DNA of 64,000 nt from Acanthosoma haemorrhoidale (lineage: Eukaryota > Arthropoda > Insecta > Hemiptera > Acanthosomatidae). Both the position numbers and the translations under genes were made by a program. A model generated the notes under the pieces. It searched no databases. It saw nothing but the letters and a program-made list of their open reading frames with translations, and was not told where the DNA came from. This document shows positions 23,323 to 35,500 of this stretch, piece after piece; the first letter of the stretch is position 1, and every line of letters starts with the position of its first letter. The stretch lies in NCBI GenBank assembly GCA_930367205.1, contig OV884014.1, positions 73,511,104 to 73,575,103 on the forward strand, read 5' to 3'.

Positions 23323-23643
23323 ATGTGCCTAAGATGGTGTGCCCTCGATCCGATACGGAGCAACTGATTCGGAATCATATACTTCACATGTGAAGCTCAG
23401 AGAGAGTTTTTGTTTTCATTATTTATATTGTGGATAAGTTCCATTTTTTTTTTTCACCTGGCAGCCGCCGGTATTATATTTTATTATTAGTATTATTCTT
23501 GTTTTATTTCTGTATTATCTCTTTTCTTTGTGTGGACTAAGAATATATTAGACCGTAAACGTGATGTAAGGGATTACAGGCTGTGTGCTGCGTGCGGCGG
23601 ACCTTGGAGTTTACGAAGAGATATGCGTAAACTGGCAGGGGGG
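23323..23643 (+). promoter_or_regulatory. 3' untranslated region and polypurine tract of Ty3/gypsy element
   Basis: No env or other ORF lies between the pol stop and the 3' LTR. GGCAGGGGGG at 23634-23643 directly precedes the LTR and fits a polypurine tract. Confidence 0.6.
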
Positions 23644-23827
23644 AGTTAAGGTTCGGACGTCGTAGGCAGCCAGCCTAATCCTTAAGTCATCGGGATGTAA
23701 ACATCCCGAATGTATTTAGAGAGGCTTTAAAAGGCTCAAATAAAAACAGTCTTGTGACAACTCTCGTTCTGTAACTACATTCAACCTCTTTCCTTTTTCT
23801 TCACGTTTTCGTTGACGATCATTAACT
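23644..23827 (+). repeat. 3' LTR of Ty3/gypsy element (184 bp)
   Basis: Begins AGTTAAGGTTCGGACGTCG. It contains a perfect 9-bp-arm palindrome (TCGGGATGT-AA-ACATCCCGA, ~23688-23707) absent from the 5' LTR, and ends ATTAACT before the TATA duplication. Confidence 0.93.
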
Positions 23828-26189
23828 TATATATGTTCGTATATTATTGTTTGTCTGCATTAATGTAATTGAATTAAAATTAGGAAACAGTGCCTCAAAG
23901 CATTGTCTAAAGCAATTAATTTTAAATTATTGTTTGCAACTATTTGTATTACAACGTAACATATGATTACGAAGATTTTTTTAATGATGATTAACGTTAA
24001 CTCTATTGGACTCAAAAGGAATTATTGAAGAGAAAAATTTAATAAGTTCAATAATGATTCCTTTGTGCGATTTCCAGGAGAAGGGAGTAGGGAGTGAAGA
24101 CTCCTGTCTCTGGAGAGCCATACTGTCTGCACTCGGCCGTCAAATGCCCGTTCCGTCTTATTCCCTAACTAACATATTGTATTGTATTCAACGGAGTGTT
24201 CTTCACACATTGTATATATTTATAGCTAATGTGGAGAAAAACCCACTCTACTTACCAAATAGCTTGCAACCAACTGCTAACTACTACAGAAATTACAAAC
24301 AAAAACTTTAAATTAAAACACCATCAGTCATCAATTTTTTATACTGACAAAATACAACGATAATCTAAAATATTTCTCATCCAAAAAAAAAGTTGACAAA
24401 GACTATGGATCTCATCAATCAACCATAATTAAATTCAGAAAGACTATTTCCTATCATAAAAATGCACAAATTTCAAGGAGCTTCCAACTGAAAATAACTA
24501 CTTTGACTATTAGGGATCTCCTTTATTAACCAGAAGCAGATTCACAATGACTAAAGAACATAATTTCCAAACATCAAACTGTCTAAATAGATCCACTTAA
24601 ACCAAATCCGCCAATGTTCCCTGGGACACAATTATTGAAATTATTTTATGGGTTTAATACTGTAAGTTTGACAAAAATCATTGTACTAAAAATAATAATA
24701 ATGATACCTGTTTTTAGATCCAAAAACTTATAATTTCAGTAAGTGATGAATACAGCTTAGAGAAGCCAACAACGATCATAATTGATAAAAGATACTTTGG
24801 AGCATCTCATGAAGAGGTAAGGCCGACTGAGGTTGCTACTGTAGATGGAAGGTGGCCCTGGATCATTACCATATGTTTTATTACAAACCTTTATTTCTCC
24901 TTGCAATTTATTTTTCAAGTAGCTACTCATTTTTCCGTAGGAGGTTGGGTTTCACGGAAACCCCGACCATGGCCCCATGACCCCCATCACCAATACACAA
25001 AATACTGAAGGGAGCCGGGAATTAAAAGCGTTTTAAGAGTTTTATTTAGTATTTTAACAATTATAATAGATAAAATAGAGAGGCATTTATAAGAGTTACG
25101 TCACTAATGACTCAATCACCGATCGTCTATGGCTAATTAATAAGTGCGTCGATTGATATGCGATCAATCACTGAATCACTGAATAGTGCATGAGACGTCA
25201 CGCGGCTGATTTGTTTTATGGCCACTGATTTTTACCTAGCAACGTTTAGTGTTTTGAGCCTTCAGGGCTTTTTTTTATATATATATTTTCGTTATTTATA
25301 ATTCAATTTTTGGTTTATCGCAGCGTTTTTTTTTGTGTATTGTCAATTATAGAGGATTAAATTGCATTCTACTGAAGAATGCTTTTCTTTTATCTACAAA
25401 AGCTCTTAAAATATTATTCGTCCACAACCGGCACTAACCAGAAAGTATGGGAGAAAGAATTGTTAGGAAAAATCCATTTTTAAATAAACCATTTTCCCAA
25501 GTTATATCTGCGATGATCTCTTGTGTTTCGATTGGAATAAAAAGTATTTTACTACCGAAAAGAAAACAGTATATCGTCTAGAGGATCTCAGCCTCAAGTT
25601 AGCAGAAGTGAAAACGTTTTAACGAATGGATACGTCCGTAGTTTTCCTCTCCAAGACAAAGATCATTCTCACAGGTGAGACAATAGGAGCTGGAAACTCT
25701 CACGCTTAGCGAACTGTGGTCTTCTGCAGAACGGGTAATCAGCGGCATTAGGTCCGGTTTTCGGCTATTACCATCTTCTGTGCTGACTTAATTAGGAAGC
25801 GGTTACCCTGCGCGGGTCCATTGTCTCAAGAGCAGTGGGAGTCAGCAAGGTCCGGTCAGTGGAACACTCTTCTCCTTCCTCCTGCTTTCCCTCCCGGCCT
25901 CCGACCTCTGAACTTCAGAGACCCTCAGGGAACCCTCGCTTCTGGTTTTGGTTATTTACCATGGAAACAGTATGTGTGGATCCGGGATCAGAATGAAACC
26001 CATGCCCCATAAAAGAATGAGTTTCATTGATAGATATACCCCATTACGTATTATCCTAAGACTGTCAGAAATCAAGCGTACAGCAGTAAATTAATTTTCA
26101 TATCAAATTACTTTATTTCCCATATTTACATTTAAAATAATAATATTATAGTAGTGTGCAATGGATCTAGCCTAAAAACAAAATACCAA
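23828..26189. other. Non-coding stretch, two possible exon-like patches
   Basis: At 24076 a TGCGATTTCCAG acceptor-like sequence precedes about 30 open codons (EKGVGSEDSCLWRAILSALG...). At 25640-26012 a GC-richer patch includes a 63-codon ORF with no domain. Neither is convincing as a gene; the rest is AT-rich without features. Confidence 0.35.
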
Positions 26190-26690
26190 CAAAATTGCTC
26201 TTGATTATAACTGAAGTCTTCATTGAATCACATATAAAATTTAATCCAGCCAAAATATAAATAAAAAACCTAACGATAAAAAACTAGAATGTCTTCATCA
26301 TATATTTTAACTAAGCTTTTATGTTTGTGTAATTTACCGATGTTAGCAATAGTTTAAAGTAACGGATTCTTGTTATATTTATATTTTTCAATAAATTTTG
26401 TGGTTACCGCATTTAAAAATCTAAGATATAATCAGCATTAGATACTTCGTGCAACTTAACTGTTGCTTAAACTTATTTGTATAATTGTAGTTTACCTTTG
26501 TTTGTCAAATATTGTTCTTAGACACTTTGAAGTATGCCGATATTGGTATGACTCAATAAGCTCAAAAGTCATAGAATAACAAAAAATACACTTTACGAAA
26601 AAGTCGATTGTAATCCATTAGATTATTAAATTTTAATAGCACATTTAATGGTTTTCATAAATTAAAGTCTATACTATACACATATAATTA
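26190..26690 (-). repeat. Dispersed AT-rich repeat, copy 2 (inverted)
   Basis: Reverse complement of 17520-18060 with substitutions and small gaps; see copy 1. The two copies flank the Ty3/gypsy element at a distance, but there is no sign that they are its ends. Confidence 0.65.
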
Positions 26691-29600
26691 ATGAGATCAT
26701 TAATTTTAATCCCTTAATATTTACTTTCTTAATTAGAACTAATTATTAAATCATTATTTTTGCTTATGATTTATTGCCGCTTGTGATTGTAAAACTTATA
26801 ATATTATTTATTGATGTGAAACTGCTTTTTCGAAACAATTTTGGCTTTTTGTGGCTATCATTTGAAAAAACAAAACAGAAATCAAATATTGTTAATCATC
26901 GTTAGTATAATACTCTACTCAAAATTATAGAATACGAGATATTTTTTAATAGTGACTAATAAATTAATTGTTGTCATTTAGTCTTGTTTTATAGAAATGA
27001 AAATATATTTAGATTTTTCTGATTTTAACTACCTAACTAAAACCTACAAATTGTTGAAAATTTAAAAGAATACAAGGTAAATGTTATAATATTCTATGAG
27101 TGTATAGCATATGATCAGCATAAATGAAGCATGGGGTGGCCTTTCATTGGCCTATTAGAATGGTGTGTTAAAAGCTACAAGAATGCAAATAGACCATCGA
27201 CAACTGTGATTATCGGAGGAATTAAACCATTTTTTGGAGAGTGGGTCACAACAGGGCGAACTCTGCATGAATAAAACATTGCCATTACAATTTTTTTTTA
27301 TTTAAATCTGTAGACGAAAGAATTACCTTAGAAAGTTGACGTGGGCATTTGGGAATTCCGGGACAATGCAGCTTCGATGATGAGATTTGTGCATTATTCA
27401 AACTCCCAACATTTATGTTAATATCAAGCCAAACTTAGGTATCGGTATTTTGCTGCGTGGCCGACGATAATGTATGCTGACACTGCACAATAATTAATTT
27501 CCCTCTAACAATGGCATGGAACGTTCTTATTTGGAATCGATTCAGATCGTGCTTATTCAGAATAAACATTCAGGTTTACATATTATTTTCACTCAGCTTC
27601 GCTTCTTTGAATATCAAGCCAATCTCAGGAGTTAATTATATAGGTACATATTTTACACTTAATAGTTGTTTTTTTTAACTGCTATAGAGGGAGAAAGAGA
27701 TCCGATTAGTTAAACTGACCCATACCCGCTTCATCGTCCACTGCTTAACAATGTACCTTTATTATATATATCAAAACTAATCAAACAAAATATGTATGAA
27801 AAACTGCAGTTAAAAGTCGCTAAAATATCATATAACGATGGAATAAATTACGTAAAGGCACAGAATACGACAAACTTGTTTACGCAATTCCATGCTTTGT
27901 TTTTTAAAATCTTTAACGTCCATTCAGTACCAATGACTTTAAATATTTAAATATGTTGATTGAAGCCAATTCATCTAAAAATGTTCAGCGTGTTTCATGG
28001 AATTTCTCTGGCTTTATTGCTTTGAGTCGTTCTTGTAGACCAGTTCCTTGCCGAGCAGTTCGGAATTTAAGGCATTCAGCGATGATGTGATGAACGATTG
28101 ATTACTGGTGCACTCTCGCACTCCGTTCGTTGGTTTGTCAAGCTTGAGATGAAAGTCATGTGGATCAGCCTAGTACGTCCCATCACAGTTTACCTAACAA
28201 TGAACATAAATATTGTAAACCCGATAGATACAAACAGAGGGCAGTCCGAAATAGATAAATTCATGAACAGAATGGGCGTGAGTGTCAGATATAACCTTTC
28301 GTTTCTTTTGAGGGACGAAAAAACTTTAATGGCACTGTCAGCAAGACTCTCTTAGTTCTATGACTCAGTTAGTCTTGTCATAGAAGTAATAAAATTACCC
28401 AATTCTAACTTTCAGTCTGTGTGTTGTGCTGGGAATTGTTCAACCTCGTTCATTTGTGTCTAGATGTCATCCTTAATGGTTTGAGGCAGCACACTGGTCA
28501 AATGGTAAGAATAAAAAGCTCCTTGACGGTACTTCTCATCTCTAGTGTCATATAGCCTGTCAGTTGAGATCCGTTATCTCCGTATATTGATAACTTTCAA
28601 GAACATCAAAACAACCACCGTTACATTTCCTTTTCAAGGCACTCATTTTTAGTAAGCGAGCGCTTCCTCCCGTAGGGGTTATGGATTCTGCTGGTGGACA
28701 AGTTCCTCGCCATCCTGTTTGGTATTCGATCATCTGAGTCATGAGAGGAAGTGTATGACACAGTCTAAACCAATGACTAAGATGTTCTCAGTAGTAGTGT
28801 TAAGACATGCAGTTTATCAGAAAAATGGACACTAGGTGGTAGCACTAAAATACCATGCCATTAAAACGACGAGCCTGCTATATATTGAGTCAGAAACCCT
28901 GTCTCTCAGTTCGTTCCAACTAGAAATTGGTTCATCAGACAAAAAGAAATGAAAATTTTCTTATCGGGTTCTAAGAAATTTCTTACAAAGAGGTAGACAC
29001 CTGGCGTCGACAATTTGGTGAGCAATAAGCAAAGCAAACAACAATGACGATACATGGAGGCCTAGGGGAAAGCAGAGGTACCAGCTACACAATACTGTCC
29101 GATCCGACACAGGTCCGTTTCAATCCTGTGTGTCCTGCATTAGTCATCCTGGGCCATCAGCCGCCTTTCTAGCCTCTACAGGTGGGTCCTTCCATGCTTT
29201 CGCCTGACATGGTGTCACCCACTCACTCCTACGCACGCTGACATGCACCCAAAAAGATCCAAGCGTCTTCATGGCTTCTCAGGGTTTAGTACCCGTAGTA
29301 CAGTCCGGATATAATCAAGGCAGATAGTAGTGCCAATAATCAGTATCCTAATATTATGAGTTAGTCGCCGGTGTGGATCGATTTTTCAGTGAATCAAATC
29401 TTAGTATATCCACGTACAATTCTTAGAACACGAACGCTCTCGACTTCACAATCATTATTAAGTGATATAACAGACAAACGACTCATGATACATTTGAAAA
29501 AAAAAAAATATTTATATATATATATGATTGGTATATATTTCATAATATAAAGCAGGAATTTTATAATAATTTTATGGTTTAAATGAATTTCATTAGCTCA

Positions 29601-32138
29601 ACTGAATTCTCACCAAGTAAATCGATCAGTGTTTCATGTTATTTTAATGATGTTAACAAAAATATCTCTGTTATATAAAAAAGTTCTTGTCATGATATAC
29701 TGAGTGACATCTGTTGGCAGCGCTGGGAACTAAACGTCCGCTAAGTAGCTTTTGAATTAGCTAGGCTTTAACTTCAACACAGCATTTCCAGTGTTTTTTT
29801 TTTCATATTATAACAATGATCAATTATTAAATAATGTGACTAATAATAATTAAGAGTAAAAAGTAAAAATAATTTGGAGCATTTTTTATTTATCAAGGAT
29901 AGGAGGGGGGAGGAGTGAATTTTAATGCTTATGGTGATGGTTTTAATATTTTGAATGGTTGCTAATGAGATAACAATAGCATGTAGGAAGATTAGATCAG
30001 AGCCTCTAAGCAATGAGATATATTATATAAGTTGAATTTTGCCAAAATAATATTATTCCAGGGTCTGATATGTTATTGCAGAGGATTATCATAGTAAAGA
30101 TTGTCTGGTAGCAACATCAGTAAGGACCTAGACTTTTTTTATGTTACTTGCTCACATATAGTTTCCAATGTGTGAGTAGAGCTTTTAATAAAAAAAAGTG
30201 CGTAATTAATGTTGAGTTTTGATCCAAAAAAAGAGTATTTAGATTCTGGTGACTTAGAAAAGGAACGTAGAAGAAATAATGATAGTAAGAAAAAATGAAG
30301 AATTGCTTCAAAATTTGTAATGACAAAATTTCATTAAAATCGTGTTTGCAATTTCAACTTGATCAGCTTATTTTATTAAGCCAATTCATCTTAATTTGTT
30401 AAATTTTTTTAAAAAAAAAGATAAGTTTATTTTGTTTTGGCGACAACGGGGCAACCAAAATAATAATTGACAAAAAAAGAAAGAAAATTGCAGACCACTA
30501 CAATATCAAGATTAAATCAGTCCATATTTTCTCCCACTAAGAATGTGATGAAACACACTGTTGTCACAAATTATCGATTTGACATCCTAGAAGCTCCAAA
30601 AGTTACCACGCAGTGCAAAAGATGTAACTAAGTAGGGTCTGTCTTATTCAAGATACATATTTTTCAAGAAATTTATTATATTTAATCCATGCTTAATTGT
30701 TAGGAGAATATAAACCCTGTTTCCATTATTTTATGCATAAATAAAAATTGACATGGGGTTTATTATGTTACTGCTATCTATTATATTATATATGGTTATA
30801 TATCATAATCTAATCGAATCTAGTCGATTTTCAATCATTCTGATCTGACAGCATTTAATGTACACAAAACAGCTACTGAAAGACCACCGGCGACAGAAAG
30901 CTGCTACAGGTTTTCAATCATGTGTCCCCATTTGACTTTCAACAATCCAACATTGTTTTATGGTTTTGCTGATTTTTTTTTAATCATAAACATGTCTGCA
31001 CCCCTGTGCCTGTCTATCAGTCGACCAGTTCTGGATTTTTTTTGGGCCCCCTATTCAAGCAATATAAATGGAAGTGTACATTGAAGTCTTATTTTATATA
31101 AAGAAGACATGAACATTAGAACTATCTCCCTAAAATGTTATTAAGAATCATTAATTAATATATTGGATGATATTTGAATGAACCTTTTATTTAATCCTCA
31201 ACAGCACCTGAAAATACAATATCACCAAAGAATAAAGGGTCCATAATCAAACAACGACTTGTGGTCAGAAAAAAAATATTATCCAAACATATTAAGTAAG
31301 GTATCAAATTTGATAGTGCTTAAGTGGACTGTAATTACAAAAAGTCATTAACACTGTCAATAAAATCGTCCTTGTAACAAAACCTTTAATTGTGTGATGT
31401 ATCACAATTGATTTGAATTTTATAAAACATAGTCTTTGTTAAAATAATTATTTTGTGCATAACACTTTCCCCAATCCCTTGGTTTTGAGATTTGAAAACT
31501 TTGAAATATGCTGACTTACCATCTTGATGTTAACCATGACTAAAAAATCATAGCTTTAAATCTCAAATAGTTTTTGAGCTTTTACTAGAGGAATCATAAT
31601 GTTAGGGAATTGGGCTTTTTTGTGTTTGAGTGTTTTATTCATACATCCTGTAATTGTGTACAATTTTTTTGTAATGCTTTCTGTAAAAATACCACATCTA
31701 CAACCAAGCATCATAATTCAGATTGACTAATTTCAGGTCATAATTCATTTTTAGAAAGCTATGGCAGTTCAATACAGTCCGATAGATCAAAGGTGATTCT
31801 TTTCGCTTGTTTGGAAGTAAAGACTCTCACTTCGTGCCAAGCAATAATTATTATGTACGACTATCTAAGATCTACGTATATCTCACAATTACACAATTAT
31901 ACCTTACATAGAAAGTTGCAAAGAATTATATAGGAAATAGATTTAAATTGCTTAATTTGACATTTATGGCCTACTTGATCTTTTTTAAAAAATTTTCATT
32001 CACTAAAATAACCAAGAATACAATAAAATAGATTATAATAAAGAAAAGGTAGGGTGCAACCGTCCTTGACTTGCCTTGAATTCTTCTAGATTGAAACTTT
32101 ATTTTCATTAGCTAATTTAAATTAAATTAAATTAAACC
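26691..32138. other. Non-coding AT-rich stretch
   Basis: No gene supported. Short open frames (28098-28355 plus, 28560-28742 minus, 30144-30326 minus, and a 47-codon ATG frame near 27131) have no recognisable domain. A GC-richer patch lies at about 29040-29300. A 32-bp motif at about 31378 matches one near 276. Confidence 0.5.
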
Positions 32139-32149
32139 AATGTTAAAAA

Positions 32150-32441
32150 TTTGACAAGGCTGTTTACCAAGGTCTCGTCATTCTCATACCTTTCCGCTGC
32201 CTTCTTGATTTTTTAACTTTCTTATTTTCCAATGCCAGTTGTCTTATTTTAAAGTTAACAAATCCAATATTAAAATATTTATATTTAATTCTTGATATTA
32301 TTTATATGATAAATATTAATATTAGATATAACGGCAACAAATAATGTTCATCCCTTCATAGCCATGATCCACGGTTCGTTTACCACCATTTTACACCCAC
32401 TAATTTCGAGTTTATATCGAAGGTAACATCACAAACTCACA
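32150..32441 (-). repeat. Family C 3' LTR, truncated
   Basis: About 290 bp, closely matching 34255-34545, including GATATAACGGCAACAAATAA and the terminal CATCACAAACTCACA. The far end reads TGTTAAAAATTTGAC near 32141, possibly an internally deleted LTR still ending in TGTTA. Confidence 0.75.
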
Positions 32442-32938
32442 GCGTCTAAATATCACAACATTCGGGTCCGCTCCGATTTAAAAAATTTTTTGAGTTTGTC
32501 TATAAAAATTTTTTTTGTTTCACTTCACTTTTGATTTTAATTTCACTTTTTCAGCACTTTAACAATTTGGATTTTCTTACAACTAAATTACAATATCAAA
32601 ATGTCACCAATATTTTACATGTTTCCAAATGTAATTGTACAATAAAATATTTTAACATACAATTATATGACAATAAATTTTTAATTTTCAAGTCTTTACA
32701 TTGCTTGATAGACATTAGTTTTCAATAAGGTTTTCAATTGATTTTAATTTTCACGTTTTTAGATAGATTTTAGCATATTTTCAAATTTTATTGTACAAAT
32801 AAACATTCTAACATTTCAATACACTACAATTAACATCAATTTTCAAGTTTTTACATGTGTCTGATTGATATTATTTTATAATAAGGTTTTTCAATTGATT
32901 TTAATTTTCAAGTTTTTATATAGATCAAGTTTTACATG
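32442..32938 (-). repeat. AT-rich direct repeats in family C interior
   Basis: A block reading TCAATTGATTTTAATTTTCA, followed by AGTTTTTA and preceded by ATTATTTTATAATAAGG-like text, recurs about every 155 bp (near 32730, 32895 and partly 32935). No coding frame fits. Confidence 0.5.
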
Positions 32939-33731
32939 TCATCTGATTAGCATTATTTTCATAATGATAAAAATAATTTTTTTTATATAATTATAATCCA
33001 CGGCACAAAAAACATCCCTGAAATTGTTTTTAAAGTCTTTCCATTTATTAATTTTCATGTTGTTCCAACTTAACTCGCAAAAGGGGATTTCACTAAAATG
33101 AGCTGAAATTTTAAATTCGAATTTATTCCAATCCAAACTTTTACCTATTGTATTTTTTAATTTATTTAAAATTTCTACCGGGTCAGATTTTTTAAATTGT
33201 TGAATTTGTAACTTATCATGATTATCCATTACTTGTATTATATCACGATCAATTACCAATTTAGGTTCACTAGAGTTACTTGACATTTTAATTGTATTTT
33301 GCTCCGTTATACTTTTTATATCCTCCATTTCCTTCTTCTTTTTATTAACTTTATCATTACTTTCTTTTTTATATGTACCTAAATCATTTTTAATTAATTT
33401 TTGTTCATGATCTACGAATTTATTTTCGGTTTCTAAGTTATCTTCTTTAAAATCATTTTTTTGATTTTCCAGTTCCGATTTTAAATCCGTTTCTAAAAGA
33501 TGCATTTCTTTATCATTTTTTATATTAAAATCTTTGAAAAATTTTTGTAACACACTTGCTCAATGATCTCGAATCTATTGTCAATTTTTACAAATTTTTC
33601 ATTATTATTCTCTGCCAATTTATCGATTTTATAGATAAATTTTTTAAAGTTTGTTTATTATCTTCAAACATTAATTTCAACATCTTCTCTATCCTACTCT
33701 CCTCCCGGCTTGATTCATTTACGCTTTCCAT
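32939..33731 (-). pseudogene. gag: Gag-like gene of family C, frameshifted
   Basis: An ATG at 33729-33731 starts a frame beginning MESVNESSREESRIEKML that breaks around 33600-33650. A second frame is open from upstream of 33553 to 32939. It gives a K/E-rich coiled-coil-like half, then a capsid-like half with SDPVEILNKLKNTIG, FKISAHFSEIPFCELSW and WKDFKNNFRDVF, similar in style to Gag of gypsy-group elements. No zinc knuckle or protease motif follows. The leftmost ~15 residues (IIFIIMKIMLIR) look like read-through into repeat. The gag call rests on layout (just after LTR and primer site) and residue pattern, not on a clear family match. Confidence 0.55.
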
Positions 33732-33876
33732 GATTGAACTTAAACAATATAAATCTTAACCACAAATACAATTTTTTAACTTTAGACTCTAACCTTTATA
33801 TCAAAATTAAACAACAATTTTCGTGACACACTTATCTAAACAATCCTTTAGCCAGATTTCCTCATTAATACCTCCC

Positions 33877-33889
33877 TTTTCGGGCGCCA
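33877..33889 (-). promoter_or_regulatory. Family C primer-binding site
   Basis: Minus strand TGGCGCCCGAAAA starts two bases after the LTR end. The first 11 bases equal the classic lysine-tRNA primer site of many retroelements. The same motif adjoins the LTR at 57915. Confidence 0.75.
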
Positions 33890-33891
33890 AA

Positions 33892-34545
33892 TGTTACGTT
33901 TTTTATCTTTTTTGTTTAAATAATTTTTTATCTAAGGTTTTATAAAGGTTCTGTTAGTATAAAAAAGAATTCTGGCAAAAGGAAAATTGTTTAATTACAA
34001 ATTGATTCATGAATTTAATATACATATAAGCACGTACGCGATAAAATTACAATGTTAAAAAACTAAAATTAAAATGTACCTTAATATATTCGCGTCTGGC
34101 CATATTTACTAAATTACGTCATTCGGCGAATTCTTCTGGTTTCTTTGTTCTTCCTTTCTTCTTGGTAGCAGAGCGTGGTTCCCAGATGCTTGCCTCGTGT
34201 CTCCTGCGACGATCGTAACGGACAAAGCTCACCTTGTCTTGTGGCCGGGTCAAATTGAACAAGGCTGTTTACCGCGGTCTCTTCGTTCTCATACCTTTCC
34301 GCTGCCTTCTTGATTTTTTAACTTTCTTATTTTCCAATGCCAGTTGTCTTATTTTAAAGTTAATAAATCCAATATTAAAATATTTATATTTAATTCTTGA
34401 TATTATTTATATGATAAATATTAATATTAGATATAACGGCAACAAATAATGTTCATCCCTTCATACGGGGATCGACGGTTCGTTTACCACCATTTTACAC
34501 CCGCTAATTTCGAGTTTATATCAAAGGTAACATCACAAACTCACA
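33892..34545 (-). repeat. Family C 5' LTR
   Basis: On the plus strand it runs from TGTTACGTTTTTT to CAAACTCACA, i.e. TG...CA on either strand, 654 bp. The half distal to the primer site matches the copies near 32.2, 57.4 and 61.4 kb. Confidence 0.8.
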
Positions 34546-34779
34546 ACAATATATATACATATATGCATGTTAAACATGTTTACTTTAATGAACATGAAAA
34601 CAAAATGTTAAATTAATTAAACCAAAAGAATCTGGAAAATGCATTGAAGAATTAACAACAATATAAAACAGAGATGCAGCACAATTTTAATATCATAAAA
34701 TAAAATTCCTTATTATACAATAAATTTATGTCTTTACATTATTATTATTATTAGCTCCTTCAATTCTTTAAGTGGAACA

Positions 34780-35500
34780 GACAGCCCAATTATGTCTATC
34801 GTGGGCATTGCCTTTACTTCCATTCAGCTATTTGAGCTTTTGTGAATTAGAGCGTGCATACAGATTTAACATTGCTTTTGAAAACTAAAATCTTGCTGCC
34901 TGTCTTTAATTCTGCATACCCCCAAACTGGCCAGATCTCAAATAATATATGTAGATTCCTTATTCTGTTGTAAATGTATTCTCAGATTCCCATCAACTGC
35001 TGTTACCATACGTCATTATAAGTAGCAATATTTATCCACCCTTTCCATTCCTACATTATCCATATAGAGACTTGTTCTCTTCACTTCTGACGTTAATAGG
35101 AATTTCGTTATTCTTCTTAATATTAATCTTGACTTCATGCTATTGGAAGGTGCTTCAGTCTGAAAGCCGCTTAACTTGGTCTGCAAGATTAATCTCTGAG
35201 TCAGTGAATAAACGTCATCCAATAATCTCAAACAGTGGACGTTTTTTTGGAATACTTTCTCAATGATGAGCTCTAAAAGCAAGATGAAGAAGAGAAGTGG
35301 CTGAAAGCAGCCCTGCTTCACTCAAGAACAAACTCAAAAAGGCTCTGAAACAGTGTAATATTTAGACTGTATGACCATCATACATGGCTTTAACCAAATT
35401 AATTACTTTCCTTAGAATTTAAAATATTTAGAACCTTCCATGTACTCCATGAATCTAATCTATCAAGCATCACAAAATCCACCAAAGTGAGGCAGAGGTT
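34780..35500 (-). pseudogene. Decayed LINE reverse transcriptase (RTE-like)
   Basis: Minus-strand frames show a chain of RT landmarks in the right order with stops and shifts: a DF-x2-LDRLDSW block, then a degraded GVKQGC equivalent (KQGCFQPLLFFILLLELI, ~35265-35318). Next come a LRLLDDVYSLTQ stretch where the catalytic ADD should be, and VDKYCYL (the usual FxYLG motif), followed by GNSSWESEN-like text. The order fits the RTE/BovB type. All catalytic aspartates are doubtful, so it is dead. The rest of the element was not recognised. Confidence 0.6.

Larger units (their letters stand above)
18542..23827 (+). mobile_element. Ty3/gypsy LTR retrotransposon (full structure, frameshifted)
   Basis: The element is 5,286 bp, bounded by AGTTAAGG...ATTAACT repeats and flanked by TATA on both sides (18538-18541 and 23828-23831), a 4-bp target duplication. 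Internal order is primer site, gag with two zinc knuckles, protease, RT, RNase H, integrase, polypurine tract; no env follows integrase. The LTRs are identical over their last ~118 bp, so insertion is fairly recent, yet gag and the protease/RT junction contain frameshifts and one stop. Codon composition is much less AT-rich than the flanks. Confidence 0.93.
32139..34545 (-). mobile_element. Family C LTR element, gag-only
   Basis: The element reads leftward. A 654-bp LTR (33892-34545) is followed on the minus strand by TT, a TGGCGCCCGAAAA primer site, a broken gag-like gene and AT-rich repeated sequence. A shortened second LTR matches the first over about 32150-32441 versus 34255-34545. The left LTR lacks most of the part next to the primer site. 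No RT, protease or integrase is present in the ~1.45 kb interior. Related LTR sequence occurs at 57.2-58.4 kb and, inverted, near 61.35 kb. It looks like a non-autonomous LTR element that kept only a Gag-like protein. Confidence 0.7.

Noticed and set aside
27131..27274. 47-codon ATG frame (MGWPFIGLLEW...)
   Set aside because: Too short and without a recognisable domain or splice context.
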